A stretch of 64,000 nt of DNA. It comes from Burkholderiaceae bacterium. Its GTDB lineage: Bacteria; Pseudomonadota; Gammaproteobacteria; Burkholderiales; Burkholderiaceae. The notes below the pieces were generated by a model. It made no database searches. It worked only from the letters and a program-made list of their open reading frames with translations, and was not told the DNA's origin. The stretch lies in contig CANGNV010000002.1 in NCBI GenBank assembly GCA_947455485.1, positions 37,807 through 101,806 on the forward strand, read 5' to 3'. This document shows, piece by piece, positions 48,207 to 58,015 of the stretch; within the stretch, counting starts at the first letter, position 1, and each line of letters starts with the position of its first letter. Made by a program: the position numbers and the translations under genes.

Positions 48207-48869
48207 CTAGAAAATCATTCTTAAGGGGCTGGTCAGCAAGAGAATCAACCACTCAAAAAAAGCCATCAAGGGGGTCATCCACAGGCTGCCAATAATCCCA
48301 GTAAATACGAGGCCTAGAACGATAAAAAAGCCCCAAGGCTCTAGCTTACCTAAGGCAATGGATTGGCGCACCGGGAGCAGTCCTGCAAGAATCCGGCCGC
48401 CATCGAGGGGTGGAAGCGGAAATAGATTGAAAACTAACAATCCCAAATTCCAAGTAATGCCGGCCTGTGACATGGAGATGAGGAACTTTTCATTGATGCC
48501 AAGCCCAACAAATCCAATGAGTAGGATTAGCCAAATCAAGGCCTGAATGAAATTGGAGCCAGGGCCAGCTAAGGCTACCCAAATAGAGTCAATTCTGGGG
48601 TTGCGTAGGCGCCCAAAGTTCACCGGCACTGGTTTGGCATAGCCAACCAAAAAAGGGGATCCTGACAAAATCAATAGCAGGGGGATCAGAATTGTCCCCA
48701 CGGGGTCTATATGTTTAATGGGGTTGAGGCTTACTCTACCCAGCATATAGGCCGTATTGTCGCCAAATTGACGTGCAGCAAAGCCGTGAGCGGCCTCATG
48801 AATCGTGATGGCAAAAATCAAGGGAATCGCATTAATCGCGACAGCTTGGATAGAATAGTCAGTAATCAT
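48207..48869 (-). CDS. Site-2 protease family (M50) metalloprotease
   Basis: AITIHEAAHGFAARQFGD (HExxH); LFPLPPLDGGRIL; start MITDYS at 48869. Confidence 0.9.
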   Translation of the reverse strand: MITDYSIQAVAINAIPLIFAITIHEAAHGFAARQFGDNTAYMLGRVSLNPIKHIDPVGTILIPLLLILSGSPFLVGYAKPVPVNFGRLRNPRIDSIWVALAGPGSNFIQALIWLILLIGFVGLGINEKFLISMSQAGITWNLGLLVFNLFPLPPLDGGRILAGLLPVRQSIALGKLEPWGFFIVLGLVFTGIIGSLWMTPLMAFFEWLILLLTSPLRMIF

Positions 48870-48898
48870 GGCAATATGATATCCATAGGAGCAAAAAA

Positions 48899-49066
48899 GT
48901 GACTGACGATAAAAAACCTGAATCAAAAACCCCAGCCAAGCCAGTAGCAGCCAAGCCGGTAGCCCGTCCACCAGCCCCCAAAGGCCCATCTGGTCCTGGC
49001 GGTAGGCCTCAGGCAGGCTTTGGAGGCGGAAAAGCCATGATGCGTAAGGCTGGCCGCGGCCGATAG
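48899..49066 (+). CDS. Pro/Ala/Gly/Lys-rich low-complexity small protein (55 aa)
   Basis: GTG ORF translated by eye: VTDDKKPESKTPAKPVAAKPVARPPAPKGPSGPGGRPQAGFGGGKAMMRKAGRGR; divergent from the S2P gene. Confidence 0.5.
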   Translation: MTDDKKPESKTPAKPVAAKPVARPPAPKGPSGPGGRPQAGFGGGKAMMRKAGRGR

Positions 49067-49110
49067 TGGATAATTACGCTACTAATTAATGTATTTAATG
49101 AGGATTTAGC

Positions 49111-49248
49111 ATGAACGAATGGCATAAAGAAACGAAAGACGAAATCAACAAGAAGATCATTACTCTGATCGTGATGTTGGCAGCCGCTACTAGCTTGGCT
49201 ATTTTGTTTGCATTGGTTGCAGCTCATACTGGTTACGTATTCGGTTAA
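49111..49248 (+). CDS. Small single-TM hypothetical protein (45 aa)
   Basis: ATG with AGGA upstream; MNEWHKETKDEINKKIITLIVMLAAATSLAILFALVAAHTGYVFG. Confidence 0.6.
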   Translation: MNEWHKETKDEINKKIITLIVMLAAATSLAILFALVAAHTGYVFG

Positions 49249-49257
49249 TCTGCATTA

Positions 49258-50037
49258 ATGACTAGCCATCGCCAACCTGCAGTATTTGCTGGCCATGGCA
49301 GTCCGATGTATGCCATCGAGCCCAATCGCTATACAGCCGCTTGGGCTAGTCTTGGTAAATCACTCAAACGCCCAGATGCGATCTTAGTCATCTCGGCTCA
49401 TTGGGTAACCCGTGGAGTATGGGTTACTGCAATGCCCAAACCTAAAACGATTCATGACTTTGGCGGATTTCCGCAGGCCTTGTTTGATATTCAGTATCCA
49501 GCGCCAGGAAGTCCTGCGCTTGCGGATCGCGTAAAAGAATTGCTAGGTGTTCCTGTCGTACTTGAAGAGAATGAATGGGGCATTGATCACGGCGCTTGGT
49601 CTGTTCTCAAATATCTTTACCCAAATGCTGATGTTCCTGTGGTGCAGTTGAGTCTAGATGGCTCCTTATCTGCAAAAGAGCATTACGAGCTGGCTAAAAA
49701 ATTGCGCCCTTTGCGTGATGAAAATATTTTAATTCTGGCAAGCGGCAATGTGGTGCATAACTTGCGCACTATCCAATGGGAGGCGGGTGCAAGCCCCTAT
49801 CCATGGGCTAAAGAGTTCAATGATTTCTTTGTTTCGGAAATGAAGGCTAATCACCATGAGACTTTGATTCATTGGGAGCAATTTGGTGATGCCGCTCATT
49901 TATCCATTCCAACCCCTGAGCACTATTGGCCGGCATTGTATGTGCTCGCTCAGCAAGAGCAGGGTGAGGCGCCTAAGGCACAAGTTGATGGAATAGAAAT
50001 GGGTTCCATTGGTATGCTTACTTTTACAATCCAATAA
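49258..50037 (+). CDS. DODA-type extradiol dioxygenase (YgiD-like)
   Basis: GHGSPMYAIEPNRYT; ISAHWVTRGVWVTAM; GIDHGAWSVLKYLYP; ASGNVVHNLR. Confidence 0.92.
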   Translation: MTSHRQPAVFAGHGSPMYAIEPNRYTAAWASLGKSLKRPDAILVISAHWVTRGVWVTAMPKPKTIHDFGGFPQALFDIQYPAPGSPALADRVKELLGVPVVLEENEWGIDHGAWSVLKYLYPNADVPVVQLSLDGSLSAKEHYELAKKLRPLRDENILILASGNVVHNLRTIQWEAGASPYPWAKEFNDFFVSEMKANHHETLIHWEQFGDAAHLSIPTPEHYWPALYVLAQQEQGEAPKAQVDGIEMGSIGMLTFTIQ

Positions 50038-50045
50038 ATATTCTT

Positions 50046-50423
50046 ATGTGGCCATCTATCCTTGCAATCTTCTGCGGCGCCGGTCTTGGTGCATTACTGA
50101 GGGCAGGCTTTAATCTTGTAACAGTCAATGTCGCATCAATGCTTCCCTTGGGAACCTTTATTTCCAATATGGTTGGCGGTTACCTAATTGGTATTGCGGT
50201 AGCCTTCTTTGGTAATAATCCCAGTCTCTCTCCAGAGTGGAAGTTGTTCGTGATTACAGGCTTCCTAGGCGGCCTCACAACTTTCTCCAGCTTTTCTGCT
50301 GAGGTTGTAGGGTTTATGCAGCGCGGCGAAGTGACTTGGGCACTAGGTACTGCGCTTTTGCATTTGCTTGGTTCGCTCTGCCTTACTTTCTTGGGTATTT
50401 TGACTTACCAAGCGCTGAAGTAA
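50046..50423 (+). CDS. crcB: Fluoride efflux transporter CrcB
   Basis: GAGLGALLRAGFN; GTFISNMVGGYLIG; GFLGGLTTFSSFSAEV. Confidence 0.93.
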   Translation: MWPSILAIFCGAGLGALLRAGFNLVTVNVASMLPLGTFISNMVGGYLIGIAVAFFGNNPSLSPEWKLFVITGFLGGLTTFSSFSAEVVGFMQRGEVTWALGTALLHLLGSLCLTFLGILTYQALK

Positions 50424-50438
50424 GTTTTTCAGTCAAGC

Positions 50439-51416
50439 TTATTCAGGCTTGATATTTCCCGCCTTGACTACGGCACTCCATTTCGCCGCCTCAGACTTAA
50501 TCAGGGCTGCGAAATCAGCAGGACTTCCACCGCCAATTTCATTTCCTTGAGAAAGCATCAATTCACGCAGTTGTGGATCTTTCAAAGCTTCGTTGGCTGC
50601 GGCATTTAGCTTATCAATAATTGGCTTAGGAGTTTTGGCGGGCGCGATAAATCCTTGCCAATTCAGCACCTCAACCTTGGGGTAGCCAACCTCAGCAAAG
50701 CTAGGAACATTTGGCAGGAGTGGAGATCTCTTTTTGCTCGTGATGGCGATAGGACGTAACTTATCCGCTTTGATGCTGGGCACTGCTGAATACATTTGAT
50801 CAAACATCATATCCACGTTGCCACCCATGAGGTCCGTTAAACCAGCGGAACCACTCTTATAAGGAACATGAATCATTTTGATGCCGGCATTCTGCATAAA
50901 TAGTTCTGCAGATAATTGATGACTGCCGCCAATACCCCCTGAAGAAAAGGTGAGAGTACCTGGCTTTGCTTTCGCTGCCGTGACAATATCTTGAATAGTT
51001 TTATAGGGTGAGTTTGGGTGAACTACTAAAACTAAGGGACCCTTCTCAATCAAGATGATTGGACTGATATCCGTTTCGGGGTCGTAGCGAAGGTTACCAA
51101 ATAAGGTTTTATTCACTGCCATGGGTGCGAAGTTTCCCATCCCAATTGTGTAGCCATCTGGCGCTGATCTTGCAACAAACTCAGTACCAATATTTCCGCC
51201 GGCACCAGGTTTGTTATCAACCACAATCGGCTGCTTCAAAATTAAACTCATTTTCTGAGCTAGTTGCCTGCTGCGAGAATCAGCACTACCTCCAGCGCCA
51301 TAGGGCACAATCAAATTGATCGGTTTGCTGGGATAGTTTGCTTGTGCATTTGCAGATCCAATCAAAAAAACTGCTGAGCACAAAACAGTCGTCTGTAAAA
51401 ATCGCATGAATTTCAT
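50439..51416 (-). CDS. Bug-type tripartite tricarboxylate transporter substrate-binding protein
   Basis: YPSKPINLIVPYGAGGSADSRSR; signal peptide from M at 51416; ORF track start is over-extended into chrA. Confidence 0.9.
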   Translation of the reverse strand: MKFMRFLQTTVLCSAVFLIGSANAQANYPSKPINLIVPYGAGGSADSRSRQLAQKMSLILKQPIVVDNKPGAGGNIGTEFVARSAPDGYTIGMGNFAPMAVNKTLFGNLRYDPETDISPIILIEKGPLVLVVHPNSPYKTIQDIVTAAKAKPGTLTFSSGGIGGSHQLSAELFMQNAGIKMIHVPYKSGSAGLTDLMGGNVDMMFDQMYSAVPSIKADKLRPIAITSKKRSPLLPNVPSFAEVGYPKVEVLNWQGFIAPAKTPKPIIDKLNAAANEALKDPQLRELMLSQGNEIGGGSPADFAALIKSEAAKWSAVVKAGNIKPE

Positions 51417-51934
51417 ATAAGTCCTAATGCTCCTAGAGCGGCGCCAAGTCCGATTAAATACAAAGGATGCCAACGAGTAAAAACAGTAATTCCAATAGTT
51501 AACAGTGTCAGAGCATAGGCAGCGTAGCTGTGATTGATTTGTAAAGCAATCTGCCATGCTGAAGAGAGAACTAGACCGATGGCTAGAGCTGCAGCTGCAT
51601 ATTGAATCGATTTCTTTTTGTGGACATCTTTCATGCCTAGTATCAGGCGTTGTAAGTGATAGACCAGAATAGATGACGGCCATGAAATTGCAAGAGTTGC
51701 AATTAGTGCACCTAAAACACCATAAACATGCCAGCCAATTAATGTGACCGTCATAAAGTTCGGCCCTGGTGCAGCTTGAGCAATCGCGAAGTAATCGGCA
51801 AAAGTTTGAAGATCTATCCAGTGCTCTTGATAAACCGATAAATTCAGCAAGCTTGGAAGCAAGGCATTTACTCCGCCAAAGGCAATCAGCGAAAAGGCGG
51901 AGAGTTTTAAAAATAAGCCCAGCAAAATGTTCAT
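51413..51934 (-). CDS. Chromate transporter (half-size ChrA domain)
   Basis: FGGVNALLPSLL; FAIAQAAPGPNFMTVTLIGW. Confidence 0.88.
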   Translation of the reverse strand: MNILLGLFLKLSAFSLIAFGGVNALLPSLLNLSVYQEHWIDLQTFADYFAIAQAAPGPNFMTVTLIGWHVYGVLGALIATLAISWPSSILVYHLQRLILGMKDVHKKKSIQYAAAALAIGLVLSSAWQIALQINHSYAAYALTLLTIGITVFTRWHPLYLIGLGAALGALGLI

Positions 51935-52512
51935 AGTTTGCGAGCCTTCTTTTGCGCCAAGAACCAGGCCAGTGGTGATGCTATGAGTACTACCCAACCA
52001 AGTCCTAGCTGGTAATAGCTGGCTGCGATTACTGTAACTAGTACAACCAGCAGCATTACTGGAAAGCGTAACTCGTCGCGCAACATTTTGATGCCAGTGG
52101 AGGCGATTAAGCCAACCCCAACTGCAGAAATGCCTCGCAGCACTCCTTGTATCGACTCCATGTAGCTGTAATGTGTATAGAGAACGGCTAACAACATCAC
52201 AATGCAGATGGGCCCTAGCGTTAAACCAAGGACGGCTGCCAACGCGCCCCTAGCGCCAGCAAATCGAGAGCCAATACACACCGCAAGATTCACAATATTC
52301 GGGCCTGGAACAATTTGGCAGATACCCAGAATGGCGCTAAATTCTTCCGAGCTTAATATCTTGTCGCGTTCAACCAGGGTACGTCGTGCCCATGGCAACA
52401 CTCCACCAAAACCAGACATGCCGATTTTGCTGAAGCTGATAAATAACTGTGAGGGTGTGAGCGTCTTCAAAGCATTAAGGTTCGAAAGGATGCGGTACTG
52501 GCTTTTGGTCAA
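51931..52512 (-). CDS. Chromate transporter (half-size ChrA domain)
   Basis: KIGMSGFGGVLPWARRTLVE; ILGICQIVPGPNIVNLAVCIG; ATGA overlap with the preceding half. Confidence 0.9.
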   Translation of the reverse strand: MTKSQYRILSNLNALKTLTPSQLFISFSKIGMSGFGGVLPWARRTLVERDKILSSEEFSAILGICQIVPGPNIVNLAVCIGSRFAGARGALAAVLGLTLGPICIVMLLAVLYTHYSYMESIQGVLRGISAVGVGLIASTGIKMLRDELRFPVMLLVVLVTVIAASYYQLGLGWVVLIASPLAWFLAQKKARKL

Positions 52513-53449
52513 GCCAGGCCTCTAGAGTTTGAGTAATGCCTTTTGAGAAAGTTTCAAAAATAGGTTCTGCAATAAAACCAAGGTGCGGAGTTGCCAGTAG
52601 ATTCTGAGTATTGCGCAGCGGATCATTGGATGGCAAAGGTTCAATATCAAATACATCTACTGCAGCTTGGCCAGGACGACCCTGCTTAAGGGCGGCGCAT
52701 AAGTCAGGCATATTGATCAATGCGGATCGAGATGTATTTACCAGAATCGAGTCTGGGCGCATTAAGGCAAGTTGATCTGCGCTAATGAGGCCTTTAGTTC
52801 CTGGGCCAGCCACTAAGTGCATGGTGACTACCTTTGATGTGCTGAGTAATTCATCGAGGCTAACGGATTTGGCGTTTTCGATGGCGGCGCGTTCCGGTGT
52901 CATATTGGGGCTCCAGGTGACAAGCTCCATTCCAAATGCTTTGCCAACGCGAGCAACAGAGCTGCCGATAGCGCCCAGACCAATAACTCCGAGGCGCTCA
53001 CCTGAAAGCATTGGCAGGACCGAGAGTTCATTACGCCAGCCACCAGAAGTCACCAGATTGTTTTGGCCAACCAGTTGTTTGGATGCTCCCAAGATTAAGG
53101 TCCAGGTTAGCTCAGTGGTAGTTTCTTTAGAAGGGCCTCCAGGCGTACAGGCGATCGGAATATTCCGCGAGAGGAGGGCGGCGCTATCTAGAGTGCCATT
53201 GCGTTTGCCTGTAAACATTAATAATTTGAGTTTTGACAGTCTCGCAATCATTGCCTCATTAAATGGGGATCTATCGCGCACAATAGCAATGACATCGGCA
53301 TCCTTCACTGCTTCATATAGGGCTTCATCGCGCAATGGCTCATGGTGAATGGTGAGATTTGAGCTTTGCTCTATCCGATTCCAATTAGAGAAGCGACGCA
53401 GTGCACGTTCGTAATCTCCTAGGACGACAATATTGGGTAAATTGGCCAT
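52475..53449 (-). CDS. D-2-hydroxyacid dehydrogenase family protein
   Basis: GVIGLGAIGSSVARVGKAFGMELVTWSPNM; ILVNTSRSALINMPDL; LATPHLGF. Confidence 0.9.
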   Translation of the reverse strand: MANLPNIVVLGDYERALRRFSNWNRIEQSSNLTIHHEPLRDEALYEAVKDADVIAIVRDRSPFNEAMIARLSKLKLLMFTGKRNGTLDSAALLSRNIPIACTPGGPSKETTTELTWTLILGASKQLVGQNNLVTSGGWRNELSVLPMLSGERLGVIGLGAIGSSVARVGKAFGMELVTWSPNMTPERAAIENAKSVSLDELLSTSKVVTMHLVAGPGTKGLISADQLALMRPDSILVNTSRSALINMPDLCAALKQGRPGQAAVDVFDIEPLPSNDPLRNTQNLLATPHLGFIAEPIFETFSKGITQTLEAWLDQKPVPHPFEP

Positions 53450-53524
53450 ATCTCTCTTTGTTGATTTGTTATTCTGTTTGAGTTTACTATCGATCCCTAA
53501 GCAATTTTGACAAAGGAAATTCCC

Positions 53525-53827
53525 ATGATTTTGGAGCACTGCGATCTAGAAATTGACCCCAGCAAGGCCGTTGAGTTTGAGGAGGCAATTTTGCGTGGCG
53601 TTAATAGCGTCATTGCCAAGGCTAAGGGATTCCAAGGCTTTAAGGTTAACCGCAGCATTGAAAACCCAGCGCGCTACTTGTTATTGATTTACTGGGATAG
53701 TCTTGAGAACCATACGGTGGACTTCAGAGGTTCCGACGCCTTTGCTGAATGGCGTGCAATTGTTGGCCCATTTTTTGTCAAACCACCTTTTGTTGAGCAC
53801 ATGACTTTGGTGGGTAAATCGAGCTAA
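53525..53827 (+). CDS. Antibiotic biosynthesis monooxygenase (ABM) domain protein
   Basis: FKVNRSIENPARYLLLIYWDSLENHTVDFRGSDAFAEW. Confidence 0.88.
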   Translation: MILEHCDLEIDPSKAVEFEEAILRGVNSVIAKAKGFQGFKVNRSIENPARYLLLIYWDSLENHTVDFRGSDAFAEWRAIVGPFFVKPPFVEHMTLVGKSS

Positions 53828-53838
53828 GGGCTTTGCTA

Positions 53839-54606
53839 TTAGGCGGTTTGTTTTTTTCGGATAGAGCGCTCTAGTGGGATGGAGTCTAAGTTAGGCTCCA
53901 GCGCTTCCCGTTCATCAAATACAAAGCAGGTGCCGGTGTAGTGTGCGGAGCCAACTTCTTCAAAGTACTTGAGGATGCCGCCTTCAAGTTGATAGCTATG
54001 TTGCATGCCAATTTCACGCATGAAGAGGCCAGACTTTTCACAGCGGATGCCGCCAGTACAAAAGCTCACTAGAGTTTTATCAGCTAACTCATCTTTATGT
54101 GCAGTGATTGCTGCGGGAAATTCTGTAAATTTCTCAATATTGAAATGCAGCGCATTCTCGAAAGTGCCGTATTCGACTTCAAAGGCGTTACGTGTGTCCA
54201 CCATCACGACAGGGCGCCCTAAGTCATCGGTGCCTCGATCAAGCCACTCCTGTAATTTTTTTGGCGTAATGAAATTCGCGCGACCCTCTTCCGGACGAAT
54301 CGTCGGATGATTCATGCGGATGATTTCATTCTTAATTTTGACCAACATTTTTTTAAATGGCTGTGTTTCAGACCAGCTATCTTTTGCCTGAAGGGGGGCA
54401 AAGCGAGAATCCTGGCGCAGCCAATCTAGGAAGCCGCGTAATTCAGCTTCCTCCCCTGCCAAGAACATGTTGATGCCTTCAGCCGTCAAGAGAATGGTCC
54501 CTTTTAGATGGCGAGCATTGCAGTCATCCAATATCTTCGCGCGTAGCTCCGTCAAATTGTCTAGGCTGACAAATAAATAGGCGGCTATGTTCAAAATTGG
54601 TTTCAT
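53839..54606 (-). CDS. trhO: tRNA uridine 5-oxyacetic-acid-type hydroxylase/rhodanese-related protein (TrhO/YceA family)
   Basis: VSFCTGGIRCEKSGLFM rhodanese loop; GTILLTAEGINMFLAG N-terminus. Confidence 0.9.
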   Translation of the reverse strand: MKPILNIAAYLFVSLDNLTELRAKILDDCNARHLKGTILLTAEGINMFLAGEEAELRGFLDWLRQDSRFAPLQAKDSWSETQPFKKMLVKIKNEIIRMNHPTIRPEEGRANFITPKKLQEWLDRGTDDLGRPVVMVDTRNAFEVEYGTFENALHFNIEKFTEFPAAITAHKDELADKTLVSFCTGGIRCEKSGLFMREIGMQHSYQLEGGILKYFEEVGSAHYTGTCFVFDEREALEPNLDSIPLERSIRKKQTA

Positions 54607-54696
54607 GGTTAATCTCATCTGGCTCCAGCATCTATTATCGAACAAGCTGCTGAGATGGGTGGTAATCTTGCAGTCTTAATTGAGGGAGATGATGTG

Positions 54697-55695
54697 ATGC
54701 CGATTTTCTTGAAAATGACTAAAAAAGCGCTCTTATTGAGCGTATTTCTGATGTTTGGCGCTTCTATTGCTAGCGCTCAAACGGCTGGAGTGGGTGCTTG
54801 GCCCACCCAAAAGCCCATTCGCCTGATTGCTGTTTTCCCGCCAGGTGGCTCTGTGGACCAGGTGGCGAGAACCATAGCCCCAGCACTGCAGGCTGAATTA
54901 AAGCAAAACGTCATTGTTGAAAATATCGGTGGAGCCTCTGGAGTGATTGGTACTGCCGCGATGACGAGGTCTGATCCAGATGGTTATACGTTTGCGGTCG
55001 TATTTGACACGCATGGCGTAAATCCAAGTCTCAAAGACAAGCTTCCCTACGACACGATTAAAGATATCGCGCCTGTCACCCTAATTGGCACCTCACCAAT
55101 GGTTCTGGTTGCGAGTAAGAATTCTGGAATCACTAGCTTTAAGCAATTAGTTGATCAATCCAAGGCTGGTAAACAATTTAGCTATGGTTCTATTGGTATT
55201 GGTAGCTTGGGACATTTAGCGATGGCGCGTTTGGCCAAACAAGCAGGCTTTGATTGGAATCACATTCCTTATCGTGGCGGCGGCCCTTTAATGCAGGATG
55301 TTCTTGGTGGTCAAGTGCAGTTGGCTATTGGCTCAGAGTTTTTGGTCAAGCCACACATTGATAGTGGCGGCGTAATTCCTCTGGTAATCACTACTGCTAA
55401 AAGATCTCCCGAGTTGCCGAATGTGCCAACGATTTCTGAAAGTGGCTTCCCTGGATTTAATGCGCCAGCATGGTGGGCTGTATTAGCTCCTGGAAAAACT
55501 CCGCCTGCAATCGTGAATGCCATGAACCAGGCTGTAACAAAAGCACTGAAGACTCCAGCGGTCGCAGCCAAATTGAAATCACAAGGCATTGAAATTGTTG
55601 CTGGTAATCCGGAGACTCTGCGCGACTTTATCGGCAAGCAAATTGCAGTCTGGGGCAAATTTGTCATTGAAAATAATATTAAAGAAACGCAATAA
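54697..55695 (+). CDS. Bug-type tripartite tricarboxylate transporter substrate-binding protein
   Basis: WPTQKPIRLIAVFPPGGSVDQVARTIAPAL; signal peptide. Confidence 0.9.
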   Translation: MPIFLKMTKKALLLSVFLMFGASIASAQTAGVGAWPTQKPIRLIAVFPPGGSVDQVARTIAPALQAELKQNVIVENIGGASGVIGTAAMTRSDPDGYTFAVVFDTHGVNPSLKDKLPYDTIKDIAPVTLIGTSPMVLVASKNSGITSFKQLVDQSKAGKQFSYGSIGIGSLGHLAMARLAKQAGFDWNHIPYRGGGPLMQDVLGGQVQLAIGSEFLVKPHIDSGGVIPLVITTAKRSPELPNVPTISESGFPGFNAPAWWAVLAPGKTPPAIVNAMNQAVTKALKTPAVAAKLKSQGIEIVAGNPETLRDFIGKQIAVWGKFVIENNIKETQ

Positions 55696-55704
55696 GGATT
55701 AAAT

Positions 55705-56256
55705 ATGAGCGAACGTTTAATTCCTTACCAGCCAATGGATTTGGCCGAGCCCGCTGAACTCGTAGCGGCTATTCGCAAGAGGCGCGGTGGGCAGTTTATT
55801 AACTTAGACCGCATGCTCTTGCATAGCACCCCTATTGCTGAGGGGTGGAATCATTTTGTAGGTGAGATCCGCAACAACCTTTCTTTAGATCCAAAGCTGC
55901 GTGAACTTGCAATGTGTGGGGTCGCAGTTCTGAATGGCGCGGAATACGAGTTCTTTCATCATGCTCCGCCCTTTATTAAAGCTGGTGGTACTGAGGAGCA
56001 AGTGCAGGCATTGCGTTTAATTGGTCAGGCCAGTTTTCCAAAGGCACTATTTTCTGCTGTTGAAAATGATGCTGCGGAACTGACCTTTCAGATGACGCGG
56101 AATATTCAGGTGGATAGTGCTTTGATGAAGCGTTTGCAAGTCACCTTAGGTAATACAGACACGGTAGAGCTGGTGACTGTAGTGGCGGCCTACAACATGG
56201 TTTCTCGATTCTTAATTGCTTTAGATGTCAATCCAGAGGAGCATCCTCCTGAGTAA
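55705..56256 (+). CDS. Carboxymuconolactone decarboxylase family protein
   Basis: LDPKLRELAMCGVAVLNGAEYEFFHHAPPFIKAGGTEEQVQAL. Confidence 0.83.
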   Translation: MSERLIPYQPMDLAEPAELVAAIRKRRGGQFINLDRMLLHSTPIAEGWNHFVGEIRNNLSLDPKLRELAMCGVAVLNGAEYEFFHHAPPFIKAGGTEEQVQALRLIGQASFPKALFSAVENDAAELTFQMTRNIQVDSALMKRLQVTLGNTDTVELVTVVAAYNMVSRFLIALDVNPEEHPPE

Positions 56257-56259
56257 GTC

Positions 56260-57450
56260 ATGATGCAAGATGTTTCCATTTGCTGGGAAGAGGGCGGCCA
56301 AGTTTGCTCTGCAGTTTGGCATTCTGAAAATGGTATTGCAGCCCATAAAAAAGTGGTTACTGCTGATGACACCTTAACAGCTGATGATGCTTATCATCTG
56401 GCCTGCGAAGGGACTGCGATCCTCTGGAAGGGTGATTTCCAGAATGCCCGCCAGCTATTACAGGCTTTGGTTCGACGCATAGATAAGCCTTCAAAAAAAT
56501 CCAAACGTGCAGGCAAGAGGGTGGGTAAGTCAGATGATGTCACCCCTAAGAAAACAGCAAAAGATATCTTCAATCAGCATCGGCTTATTCAGTCTCAACG
56601 AGCCCGAATACTGGGCATGTTGTTAATCCAATGCAATCCAGACCATTCGATTTCATTACGCCGTGCGCCGGATATATCGCAGGCTTGTGCAGAAGCTTAT
56701 GGCGCTGTCAGCCATTCTTATGTAGTTTCTTTGCGTGAGCTCTTGGGTGTAGTTAGCGCTCATGAGTGGCGCAAGAATGGGTTACCCATTCTGGCTGATG
56801 AAAATGGTGAACCAGTTTTTGTTCACCCCCATTACGGTGTTTTCTCACCCGTTCGTGGCGAGTACATTGAGCTGATCTGTAACGCTCCATTGCCCAAGGC
56901 TTTAGATGTTGAATCTACGGCCTTTGATATTGGTGTTGGCACTGGAGTGCTTTCTATTATTTTGGCTATGCGGGATGTGCAGAAAATTGTTGCCACTGAC
57001 CAAGATGATCGAGCGCTTGCTTGCGCCAAAGAAAATATCGCACTGTTAAATCTGGGTTCGCAAATAGAAATTGTGAAAGCCAATTTATTCCCACCAGGAA
57101 AAGCTGCGTTGATTGTGTGTAATCCACCTTGGGTTCCTGCAAGACCTAGCTCTACTTTAGAGCATGCCGTTTACGATCCAGACAGTCAAATGCTAAAAGG
57201 ATTTTTAGCTGGAGTAAAAGATCATTTATCGCCCGAGGGTGAGGCTTGGTTAATTCTGTCTGATTTGGCTGAGCATCTGGAGTTAAGAACTCGGCAAGAA
57301 CTGCTCTCTTGGATTGAGAGTGCTGGTCTGGTTGTTCTGGGGCGCATTGATACCAAGCCAAAACATCCAAAATCAGGCGATGAGGCCGATTTGCTTTACT
57401 TTGCCAGAGCTGCAGAAACCACTTCACTCTGGCGATTGAGTATCAAGTAA
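56260..57450 (+). CDS. Class I SAM-dependent methyltransferase
   Basis: AFDIGVGTGVLSIILA; LIVCNPPWVPARP (NPPW motif). Confidence 0.88.
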   Translation: MMQDVSICWEEGGQVCSAVWHSENGIAAHKKVVTADDTLTADDAYHLACEGTAILWKGDFQNARQLLQALVRRIDKPSKKSKRAGKRVGKSDDVTPKKTAKDIFNQHRLIQSQRARILGMLLIQCNPDHSISLRRAPDISQACAEAYGAVSHSYVVSLRELLGVVSAHEWRKNGLPILADENGEPVFVHPHYGVFSPVRGEYIELICNAPLPKALDVESTAFDIGVGTGVLSIILAMRDVQKIVATDQDDRALACAKENIALLNLGSQIEIVKANLFPPGKAALIVCNPPWVPARPSSTLEHAVYDPDSQMLKGFLAGVKDHLSPEGEAWLILSDLAEHLELRTRQELLSWIESAGLVVLGRIDTKPKHPKSGDEADLLYFARAAETTSLWRLSIK

Positions 57451-57470
57451 TCAACGCAAGAAATCAGAAA

Positions 57471-57893
57471 TTATTTAGCAAATAACTGGCTTGGATCTTC
57501 AAATGCTTTGAACTCCAAAGCATTGCCTGCAGGATCTAAGAAGAACATCGTAGCCTGTTCACCAACTTTGCCTTTAAACCGTATCTGCGGCTCCATGATG
57601 AATTTGATGCCACTCTTGTTTAGTCGATCTGCTAATGCATGCCAATCCGGCATCGTCAGAACCACCCCGAAATGTTTTACGGGAACTTGATGCCCGTCAA
57701 CCTCATTTGAGGCTGCATTGCCGCATTCTTGAGGTGCAAGATGGGCAACTAATTGGTGTCCAAAGAAGTCAAAGTCAATCCATTCATCCGAGCTGCGTCC
57801 CTCAGCGCAACCTAAGGTGCTTCCATAAAACGTACGGGCTGCTTCCAAGTTGTCTACGGGAAAAGCAAGATGAAAAGGTTGAATGGTTGACAT
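57471..57893 (-). CDS. VOC family (glyoxalase-like) protein
   Basis: [63 protein letters not shown]. Confidence 0.9.
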   Translation of the reverse strand: MSTIQPFHLAFPVDNLEAARTFYGSTLGCAEGRSSDEWIDFDFFGHQLVAHLAPQECGNAASNEVDGHQVPVKHFGVVLTMPDWHALADRLNKSGIKFIMEPQIRFKGKVGEQATMFFLDPAGNALEFKAFEDPSQLFAK

Positions 57894-58015
57894 GGTGGTC
57901 CTTGGCATTAATGTGGTGCTGAGCTTAGCACGCTCAAATGTGTGTGATAGCAAAGTTTAGTATATTGAGATCATAAAAATAAAGCTGTTAAATAAAGCTG
58001 CTTACGGAGACAAAA

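Noticed and set aside
50040-50046. Fluoride riboswitch before crcB
   Set aside because: The gap to the preceding gene is only a few bases, so no room for the aptamer.
51417-51683. N-terminal extension of the Bug ORF (MAVIYSG...)
   Set aside because: Out-of-frame with and inside the chromate transporter gene; a proper signal peptide starts at 51416.
52785-53348. 187-aa plus-strand ORF
   Set aside because: Antisense shadow of the D-2-hydroxyacid dehydrogenase gene.
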